Of a DNA stretch of 14,196 nucleotides, positions 1-6,772 are shown in pieces; position 1 is the stretch's first letter; each line of letters begins with the position of its first letter. Origin of the DNA: Sphingomonadales bacterium (lineage in GTDB: Bacteria; Pseudomonadota; Alphaproteobacteria; Sphingomonadales; Sphingomonadaceae); contig JAIXPM010000446.1 of assembly GCA_027486275.1 (NCBI GenBank), positions 1 to 14,196 on the forward strand, given 5' to 3'. A program made the position numbers and the translations under genes. A model generated the notes under the pieces. The model worked only from the letters and a program-made list of their open reading frames with translations, did not search any database and was not told the DNA's origin.

Positions 1-90
1 GCCGGTGAAGATGATATCGACAAACTGCGTATCAGGATGGGCCGCCAGAAAGTCCTGTGCCTCGGCCGGCAGCGCCACTGCGATTGTCAT
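1..90 (-). CDS. N-terminal fragment of a probable glutamine synthetase-family enzyme (runs off left edge)
   Basis: Reading leftward from an ATG at 90-88, the frame stays open to the window edge and gives 30 residues beginning MTIAVALPAEAQDFLAAHPD and continuing TQFVDIIFTG. The start is well supported by an AGGAG Shine-Dalgarno sequence (complement of 96-100) five bases upstream. The pattern 'FLAAHP...FVDIIFTG' resembles the N-terminal beta-grasp strand of glutamine synthetase-family proteins, notably gamma-glutamylpolyamine synthetase (PuuA-like) enzymes, where it precedes an N-G-x-x-R-G-K motif. That motif would lie outside the window, so the family call rests on a short stretch only. The gene is divergent from the caspase operon and probably unrelated in function. 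It could equally be another protein with a similar N-terminus. Confidence 0.45.
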   Translation of the reverse strand, partial: MTIAVALPAEAQDFLAAHPDTQFVDIIFTG

Positions 91-293
91 GTCCACTCCT
101 GCCAGCCTGATCTTCGGTTGCCACACTCGCAAAGCGCAGGCCTGCCAGCAACCCCTTGGCGGTGGTCATTTGGCCCATGCGCGCCAGCGTTTGATCGTCA
201 CGCGTTGCCGAAAATTACCTTTCATTAACGACATTGATTGACTTGGCCGATAGCGGCGCGCAAGAATCGGGCAGTTATCGGGGGAGAAAGGCG
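91..293. promoter_or_regulatory. Divergent intergenic region
   Basis: These 203 bp separate the leftward glutamine synthetase-like start from the rightward caspase operon and must hold promoters for both. The part around 210-240 is clearly more AT-rich than its surroundings. Both flanking genes have good ribosome binding sites: the complement of 96-100 for the left gene, and GGAG at 283-286, seven bases before the ATG at 294, for the right gene. I found no convincing palindromic operator, and I could not fix a promoter for the leftward gene. Confidence 0.6.
238..267 (+). promoter_or_regulatory. Weak candidate sigma70-type promoter for the caspase operon
   Basis: TTGACT at 238-243 matches the -35 consensus at five of six positions. 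AAGAAT at 262-267 matches the -10 consensus at four of six, with an 18-base spacer. The start site would fall around 274, leaving a leader of about 20 bases with the Shine-Dalgarno sequence at 283-286. The -10 box is poor, so this is tentative. Confidence 0.25.
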
Positions 294-3200
294 ATGCGGC
301 TGCGCCACCTGCTGGGGTTGGCTGCGCTGATTTTCGGTTTGGCGACCTCTGGCCAGGCGCAAACCCCGCGCCCGGCTGCCCACATGACCCCACGTGTTAT
401 CGTGCAGGCGGTGCGCGGCGGCATTGAAACCGCCGCCTGGTCGGCCGATGGCCGCTTTATCTTCACGGCCATGGGCATCAGCCGCGAACTGCTGGTGTGG
501 GATGTCGCCACCGGCCACATCATCGATCGCGTAAAGCTGCCCCTGCAGGTGCGAGGCGAAGCCGACGTGATGAAGATGCGCGCGATGACGCTGCTGCCCG
601 ATGGCCGCACACTGCGCCTTGATGCCGAGATCCTGGACAGCAGCGCACCCAATATGCAGGGCGGGCGCACCTATTTCGTCGATGTGGTGACCCGGCGTGC
701 CACCGTGGCCCCCACGCCGCCACGATTGCCACCGCTGCCCGCCGATACGGATTTCGGCACCTGGACGCAGCGCTGGATGGGGGCGCTGGAAGCCATTTAC
801 GAAGGCGGCACCGACATGAGCGAGGCCGAGGCCAATGGCCTGCTGCCGCGGCTGCCGGCGTCGCCCGATGGTGCGTTGCAGATCGTGCGCGCCGGTTCCG
901 GCATCGGGGTGCGCGGCCGCGACGGCAAGACACGCGAACTGGAGACCAGCGACGATTTCCAGAATCTCGATCATGCCGCCCTGTCGCCAGACGGCCAGAC
1001 CGTGGCGCTGCTGCACCCCGACGAGGACGACAAGGGCAAGCCGATCATCAACATCGATCTGCTCGATCTGGCCGACGGCGACCTTGGCGACCAGATCACG
1101 CTGCCCGGCAGCTATGATCGCCTGCACTGGCTGAACCCGCGGGAACTGCTGGCGCTGCCGTACGACGACAGTGACGATCCGCTGGACGATGCGGCGGCAG
1201 GCGTGCCGTCGGATGTGCTCAGGGTTGATGTGGCCAGCGGCGAAACACGCGGCCGTTATCCGGCGCGCTGCTTCGTCACCAGCCTGGCCGATGGCACGTT
1301 GATCGGTGCCGGCCTCGCCAACTGCCGATCCGGCGTACCCGATGATCGCGCGCTGCAGCGGCTGGAGGGCGGCCGCTGGGTGAAGCTGACCGGCCATGAA
1401 ATGCCCAAGGGCGCCCATATCAGGCTGATTGCCGCGAGCCGGCGCGGTGGGCAACTGGCGGTGGTGACACGGCTGGCCGATGGCACGCACGAGATTGTTG
1501 CGGTCGATCCCGCCACAGGCGCGCCGCAGCATGCGATCACCTACGACGACAAGGACGCTGTCTTCATGACGGCGGAATTTTCGAATGACGGGAAGATCTT
1601 GTGGATGGCCGGCGGCGGCGCGGTGATCGAATGGACCCCGGCCGCCCCCGACAAGCCCGATGGATCACCGGCCACGCGGGTGTTCGAGGTGGGCGTGACG
1701 GCCCCCACCAGCCTGGTGGAACAGCGCGGCGAACTACTGGTGATGGGCCCGCTGGACGACCGGATTTTCAGCATCGATCTGGCCATTGGCAAGGCCCGGC
1801 CACTGGCCGAGTTCATGGGAGCGCTGGCGGGCGGCACACTGGGCAACCGGCCGATCCGCTGGGCCGTGTCCATCGGCGGGGACATGACGCTGTGGCAGGC
1901 GCAAACCGGCCAGACGCTGCTCACCACCTCGCTGCTGCCTGAAGGCGATTATGTCACCGCCACGCCGGAGGGCCGCTACGACACCAACATGGACGCCGAC
2001 GATGCCAGTTTCCGCTGGTTCGTGCCCGATGAACCCTATCAGAGCCTTAGCCCCCAAACCTTCATGCGCGATTATTTCACGCCGCGCCTGCACCGCAAGC
2101 TGGTGGACTGCGCCACCGCCAACAATTGTGCCGAAGTGCTGAAACCGCTGCCATCAATCGCCGGCCTGAACCGGCTGCAACCGGTGGTGACGATCACCGG
2201 CGTCGAAATGGACCCCAAGGACGCCGGCGACGCCTGGGTGAGCCTGGAGATCGACGAAGCCGTGAACCCGAAAACCCGTCGCCGTTCCGGCCTTTATGGC
2301 CTCAAGCTACTGATGAACGGCCGCGAGGTGACCCGCGATCCTGATGATCCCAATGCGCCGATGCCGCGCACGCTGGCAGAATGGCGCAAGGTGAACCGCA
2401 CAGAGACCGACAACGGCCATTACAACTACCAGCTGCGGGTGACGATCCCCAGCGACGGCAAGTTACTGGAATTTTCCGCCTATGCCTTCAACGAGGATCG
2501 GGTGAAGAGCGAAAGCGCCTTTTTCTCGTGGAAGCCGCCGCGCCAGAAGCCACGCCCACGCCGGGCCTTCGTCCTGACCATCGGGGTGGATGCCTATGCC
2601 GAAAAGCGGCTGGATCTGAATTTCGCGGTGGCCGATGCCCGGCTGATCGGTGAACGACTGACCGTAATTCCCGGTTACGAAATGCGCCGCGCCAGCCTGA
2701 CCACAACCACGACACGCACCGTCGCCAGCGAGCATATCCAGCTGGCGCTGTCGTTGCTGGGCGGATTGCAGGTGGAAAAGGCCCGCGAAACGCTGATCGC
2801 GGCCGGCCATGATGTTGCCCAACTTGAGGAAGCCTCGCCCGATGATGTCGTCATCATCAGTTTTTCCGGCCACGGCTTTGCCGACAAGAGCGGCAATTTC
2901 GCCCTGCTGCCCTCCGATGCCAATTGGCCGCTGAACAGCACCGGCCCGGCGCTGGAGACCACGGTGACCGCCGATGATCTCACCTTGTGGCTGCGCTACA
3001 TCAATGCCGGCGATATCGCCTTCATTATCGATGCCTGCCATTCGGGCGCTGCGGTCGACACGCCGGATTTCAAGCCCGGCCCGATGGGCGATCCCGGCCT
3101 TGGCCAACTGGCCTTCGACAAGCTGATCCGCATCCTCGCCGCCACCCAGGCCGATGATGTCGCGCTGGAAAGCGCCAATCTGCGCCAGGGCCTGCTTACC

Positions 3201-3470
3201 GCGAGCCTGAGCGAAGGGCTGGAAGCCGGCACCGGCAGTCTGCGCGGGGACGAGGATGGTGATGGCAACGTGGGCCTCGATGAATGGCTGCGCTATGCCG
3301 TGGACCGCCTGCCCTCGCTGTCCGAGGAAGCCCGGCGCGGCGGCCCCGCCATGGCGTCACGCGGCGTGCGCCTGGTGATGCGCACCCCCGCCGCCCCGCC
3401 GCGCGTGCAGGAGCCCAGCCTGTTCGATTTCAGCACGGAGGATTCCCCCGTGGTGGTGAAACGGAGATGA
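294..3470 (+). CDS. Exported beta-propeller/caspase-like (peptidase C14) protein, paralog 1
   Basis: The product is 1058 aa. The start at 294 is chosen because GGAG lies seven bases upstream and the protein then begins with a clean signal peptide (basic MRLRH, hydrophobic core, SGQAQ near residue 23); an in-frame TTG at 234 would bury it. Residues about 45-565 show WD40/propeller-like repeats (for example AAWSADGRFIF...LLVWDVATG at 47-74). A beta-rich segment follows at about 628-745, then a polybasic hinge at 747-757 (ending PRPRR) and a caspase-like domain at about 758-1030. The catalytic dyad is His860 (SFSGHG) and Cys915 (DACHSG). Asp781 and Asp913 sit where metacaspases have acidic S1 residues, predicting cleavage after Arg/Lys. 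An EF-hand-type loop, DEDGDGNVGLDE, occupies 986-997. Besides Cys915 the only cysteines are two close pairs (326/344 and 606/612), as expected for a periplasmic protein. The substrate is unknown. The gene is the first of a four-gene run and a tandem paralog of the next gene. Confidence 0.9.
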   Translation: MRLRHLLGLAALIFGLATSGQAQTPRPAAHMTPRVIVQAVRGGIETAAWSADGRFIFTAMGISRELLVWDVATGHIIDRVKLPLQVRGEADVMKMRAMTLLPDGRTLRLDAEILDSSAPNMQGGRTYFVDVVTRRATVAPTPPRLPPLPADTDFGTWTQRWMGALEAIYEGGTDMSEAEANGLLPRLPASPDGALQIVRAGSGIGVRGRDGKTRELETSDDFQNLDHAALSPDGQTVALLHPDEDDKGKPIINIDLLDLADGDLGDQITLPGSYDRLHWLNPRELLALPYDDSDDPLDDAAAGVPSDVLRVDVASGETRGRYPARCFVTSLADGTLIGAGLANCRSGVPDDRALQRLEGGRWVKLTGHEMPKGAHIRLIAASRRGGQLAVVTRLADGTHEIVAVDPATGAPQHAITYDDKDAVFMTAEFSNDGKILWMAGGGAVIEWTPAAPDKPDGSPATRVFEVGVTAPTSLVEQRGELLVMGPLDDRIFSIDLAIGKARPLAEFMGALAGGTLGNRPIRWAVSIGGDMTLWQAQTGQTLLTTSLLPEGDYVTATPEGRYDTNMDADDASFRWFVPDEPYQSLSPQTFMRDYFTPRLHRKLVDCATANNCAEVLKPLPSIAGLNRLQPVVTITGVEMDPKDAGDAWVSLEIDEAVNPKTRRRSGLYGLKLLMNGREVTRDPDDPNAPMPRTLAEWRKVNRTETDNGHYNYQLRVTIPSDGKLLEFSAYAFNEDRVKSESAFFSWKPPRQKPRPRRAFVLTIGVDAYAEKRLDLNFAVADARLIGERLTVIPGYEMRRASLTTTTTRTVASEHIQLALSLLGGLQVEKARETLIAAGHDVAQLEEASPDDVVIISFSGHGFADKSGNFALLPSDANWPLNSTGPALETTVTADDLTLWLRYINAGDIAFIIDACHSGAAVDTPDFKPGPMGDPGLGQLAFDKLIRILAATQADDVALESANLRQGLLTASLSEGLEAGTGSLRGDEDGDGNVGLDEWLRYAVDRLPSLSEEARRGGPAMASRGVRLVMRTPAAPPRVQEPSLFDFSTEDSPVVVKRR

Positions 3471-3547
3471 TGGGTCGTATCGCGATGATCCTTCGCCTGG
3501 AATGCGGGCGGACCGGCAAGGCCTTTAACCAGGGGGCAGACAAGCCA

Positions 3548-6500
3548 ATGCAGCTGCGATTGTTTCGGCGGGCGTTGCTGGCAATAGTCGCGCTTTGGGC
3601 TTTCTTGCTTGCAGCTGCCCCATCGCCCGCGCAGGCTTTGCAACCCGGCCCGCAACAGCCCGTTGCGCCGTCAAGTCCCCCGCCGCCAGACGCCCGCATC
3701 GTCATTCAGGGGAAGTTATCCACGAACGTCGAAGTCGCCGCCTGGACCCCGGATAGCCGTTATCTGTTCATGGCGACCGGCCACACCCGCGAAGTGCTGA
3801 TGTGGGATGTGCAGCGGAACGTGATCGTGGATCGGGTGCAGTTGCCCGCCGCCGGTTCGAATACCGGTTCATTCCAATTTCTGACCAGCATGGCAATGAC
3901 GCCGGACGGCCTCGGAGTCCGCATCGAAGCCGAAGTATTCGATGCGGCCGCAGCGAGCTTCCGCGTGATGCGTTCCTATGAGATGACGGTGAGCACAAGG
4001 CGCATTTTCATCAAGGCAACCCGCCCCGTGCCGCCCCGGCCGAAAGACGTCGAAGCGGCTTATATTATGGACAAGGGGCAGTGGCTCTTGCAACGCGACA
4101 ATCAGAGTGGAGCTGCTGCGGGGTGGCCCACACTGCCAAGATCGCCTGATGGCCAGTGGCAAGCTGAGCGCAGCGAGGGCGGAATTGTCCTGAAGAGCCT
4201 CGACGGCAAATCGCGCACCATGCGTGTGCAGTTGTGGTTGGGTGGCAAAGCGGATGCTGATCTCTCACCAGATGATCGCCTGCTGGCCACGCTGGTCAGC
4301 TCCAGTGCGAACATTTATTCAGAGATTGACATGATCGAGATGGCGTCTGGGCGTCATCTGCCTGTTCTAAAGGTGCCTGGCGCGTACGGTCAGCTGCGCT
4401 GGCTGTCTCCATCCGAGTATTTGCTGCTGCCGGCGGACAACGGCAATGAACCGAGCAGTATTTGGGCTTACAAAGGCGAGCCGCCGCCTTTTCTGCGGAT
4501 CGAGGCTGCCACCGGCAAGACATTGACGAAATCTGCTTCGCGCTGCTTCATGACCCTATCGGGCCGTGGCTTGGTCGGCGCAGGGCTGGCCAATTGCCGG
4601 GCCGGGGCTGGATCGGACCGGACGTTGCAAACGTACCGAGCCACTGGCTGGGCACCACTGAAGGCGTTCACCCTGCCCGAGGGCGCGCTGATCCGCATGA
4701 TCGCCGCCAGCGCCGACGGCACCCGACTGTTTGTCCTGACCAAGCTGCCTGATCGCAATTTCATGATGTACATCGTGGCTGCCGATAGTGGGAAAATACT
4801 CAAGCAGACGCGCTTGCCCGCCCAAGCTTATCCATCACTGGCCAGCTTCTCTCCTGATGGCCGCAGCATCTGGCTGGCGGTCTACGACAAGGTGCGCGAA
4901 TGGAGCTATGAGGAAACAAGTGCAAACGGCGATGACGTGTATCGTGATTTTCCCGTCGCAACCTTCTGGCCGAAACGGTTTTCGACAAGAAACGGCTATC
5001 TGACTATTGGCGGACCTCTTGAAGATTTCATACAGATCGTGAATCTCGCCAACGGCACTACGATCAAGCCCGCCTATTTTCCGATGGCGATAGGGCTGGG
5101 ATATATGCGAACGCGGCCGTTCTGGTGGGCCGTATCCATATTGGGGGAGCTGAGGATCTGGCACTTGCAAACTGGCAAGGTCGTGCTGACCACCACGTTC
5201 TTGCCCAACCAACGCTTTGTGACGTCGGCCCGCGATGGTCGCTACGACACCAATATCGGGCCGGACTCCAGCAATTTCCGCTGGCTGATTTCCGACCAAC
5301 CGATGGAATCGCTGGCGCCGCAGACGTTGATGCGCGATTTCTATGAACCGCGACTGTTCACCAAGTTGCTGGATTGCACCGCGGCGAACAACTGTGAACA
5401 GAAGTTGAAGCCCCTGCCTGAGTTGTCCTCGCTGAACCGGCAACTGCCGCAGGTGCGCATCACCAACATCAAACCCGCCGATACGCCAGGGCAAGTGGTG
5501 GTGCGGGTGGAGGCCCGCGAAACCCGCAACGCGCAAAGCGGCCGGCGATCGGGCCTGTTCAACGTCAAGCTGCTGCTGAACAACCGCCAGATCGCTCAGG
5601 AGCCACCGCATTTCCAGCAACAGCCCAGCCCGACGCTGGCGCAATGGCGGGAACTGAACCAGATGGAAGGCGTGAATGCCGCCGGGGTCTGGACCAGCGA
5701 ATTCCAGGTGTCGGTGCCAACCCACCACGATGGCAAGCCAATGGAATTTGCTGCCTATGCCTTCAACAGCGACCGGGTGAAGAGCGACACCGCGCGGCGC
5801 AGTTGGACCCCGCCGGCCACATCCACGCCAAAACGGCCACGCCGCGCCTGGGTGCTGACCATCGGCGTGGATGACTATGTCGAACCCCGGCTCAAGCTGA
5901 ATTTTGCCGTGGCCGATGCGCGGGTGATTGCGGAGCGGCTTGCCGCCATCCCCGGTTACGAGATGCGGCACATCAGCCTGACCAGTGCCCCTGCCGCCGA
6001 TGGCCGGCCCGCGCGGCAAGTGACGCGCGCCGATGTGCTGGGGGTGCTCAGCTTCCTGGCGGGCTTTCCGCCAGAAATGAGCCAGATGATCCGGCTGGAG
6101 GACGTGCACAAGGTGCGCAATCTGGCGGAAACCTCGCCGGATGATATCGTCATCATCAGCTTTTCCGGACACGGCTTTGCCACCGCTTCGGGCCAGTTTG
6201 CGCTGCTCCCGTCCAATGCACGCTGGCCGGCCACCGCACTCACGCCGGAAACAAGATCAGTGATCACGGCAGAGGATCTCACCATCCAATTGGGCTTCAT
6301 GAAGGCCGCCGAAATCGCCTTCATCATCGATGCCTGCCATAGCGGCGCGGCGGTGAACACGCCGGATTTCAAGCCCGGCCCGATGGGCGATGCCAGCCTG
6401 GGCCAACTGTCGTTCGACAAGGGGCTGCGCATCCTCGCCGCCACCCAGGCCGATGATGTGGCGCTGGAAAATGCCGCCCTCAAACAGGGCTTCCTCACTG

Positions 6501-6772
6501 CGGCGCTTGGCGAGGGCCTCACCGATACCGGCGGTCCGGCCGATCTGAACAACGACGGACGCATCGTGCTGGATGAATGGCTGCGCTATGCCGTGGCGCG
6601 GCTGCCCTCTCTCCACGAGGATCTGGCGCGCGGTGGCGGCACGATGGCGGCGCGCGGCGTGCGGCTGGTGATGCGCACGCCCACGGCGCCGCCCAAGGTT
6701 CAGGAACCCAGCCTGTTCGATTTCAACAGTGCACCATCGCCGGTGGTGCTGCGCGGGAGAGCGACACAATGA
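3548..6772 (+). CDS. Exported beta-propeller/caspase-like (peptidase C14) protein, paralog 2
   Basis: The product is 1074 aa and is collinear with the preceding gene. The start at 3548 gives a typical signal peptide (MQLRLFRR, hydrophobic core, APSPAQA near residue 30). A GGGGG stretch at 3532-3536 lies upstream, though 11 bases is long spacing. In-frame ATGs at 3467 and 3470 overlap the upstream stop and could allow coupled translation, but would add an unusual 26-27 residue leader. Propeller-like repeats span about 60-570, followed by a beta-rich segment to about 752, the hinge PKRPRR (761-766), and the caspase-like domain at about 767-1045. The catalytic residues are His875 (SFSGHG) and Cys930 (DACHSG), with predicted acidic S1 residues Asp790 and Asp928. 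The EF-hand-type loop DLNNDGRIVLDE lies at 999-1010. The non-catalytic cysteine pairs of paralog 1 are conserved (333/350 and 610/616). The 5' part is locally much less GC-rich than the protease-encoding 3' part. The stop overlaps the next start (ATGA at 6769-6772). Confidence 0.88.
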   Translation: MQLRLFRRALLAIVALWAFLLAAAPSPAQALQPGPQQPVAPSSPPPPDARIVIQGKLSTNVEVAAWTPDSRYLFMATGHTREVLMWDVQRNVIVDRVQLPAAGSNTGSFQFLTSMAMTPDGLGVRIEAEVFDAAAASFRVMRSYEMTVSTRRIFIKATRPVPPRPKDVEAAYIMDKGQWLLQRDNQSGAAAGWPTLPRSPDGQWQAERSEGGIVLKSLDGKSRTMRVQLWLGGKADADLSPDDRLLATLVSSSANIYSEIDMIEMASGRHLPVLKVPGAYGQLRWLSPSEYLLLPADNGNEPSSIWAYKGEPPPFLRIEAATGKTLTKSASRCFMTLSGRGLVGAGLANCRAGAGSDRTLQTYRATGWAPLKAFTLPEGALIRMIAASADGTRLFVLTKLPDRNFMMYIVAADSGKILKQTRLPAQAYPSLASFSPDGRSIWLAVYDKVREWSYEETSANGDDVYRDFPVATFWPKRFSTRNGYLTIGGPLEDFIQIVNLANGTTIKPAYFPMAIGLGYMRTRPFWWAVSILGELRIWHLQTGKVVLTTTFLPNQRFVTSARDGRYDTNIGPDSSNFRWLISDQPMESLAPQTLMRDFYEPRLFTKLLDCTAANNCEQKLKPLPELSSLNRQLPQVRITNIKPADTPGQVVVRVEARETRNAQSGRRSGLFNVKLLLNNRQIAQEPPHFQQQPSPTLAQWRELNQMEGVNAAGVWTSEFQVSVPTHHDGKPMEFAAYAFNSDRVKSDTARRSWTPPATSTPKRPRRAWVLTIGVDDYVEPRLKLNFAVADARVIAERLAAIPGYEMRHISLTSAPAADGRPARQVTRADVLGVLSFLAGFPPEMSQMIRLEDVHKVRNLAETSPDDIVIISFSGHGFATASGQFALLPSNARWPATALTPETRSVITAEDLTIQLGFMKAAEIAFIIDACHSGAAVNTPDFKPGPMGDASLGQLSFDKGLRILAATQADDVALENAALKQGFLTAALGEGLTDTGGPADLNNDGRIVLDEWLRYAVARLPSLHEDLARGGGTMAARGVRLVMRTPTAPPKVQEPSLFDFNSAPSPVVLRGRATQ

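Noticed and set aside
225..1532. A 435-codon open frame on the minus strand opposite the first caspase gene
   Set aside because: It has low-complexity composition, no family resemblance and no ribosome binding site that fits; the plus-strand propeller repeats explain the sequence.
4835..6172. A 445-codon open frame on the minus strand opposite paralog 2
   Set aside because: It mirrors the conserved caspase coding region and has shadow-type His/Arg/Gln composition.
294..6772. The two large caspases as a CRISPR-associated or classical cytosolic caspase defence system (CHAT, effector-associated domains)
   Set aside because: No CRISPR array, Cas gene, TPR/CHAT motif, NTPase or effector-associated domain is visible, and the proteins carry signal peptides.
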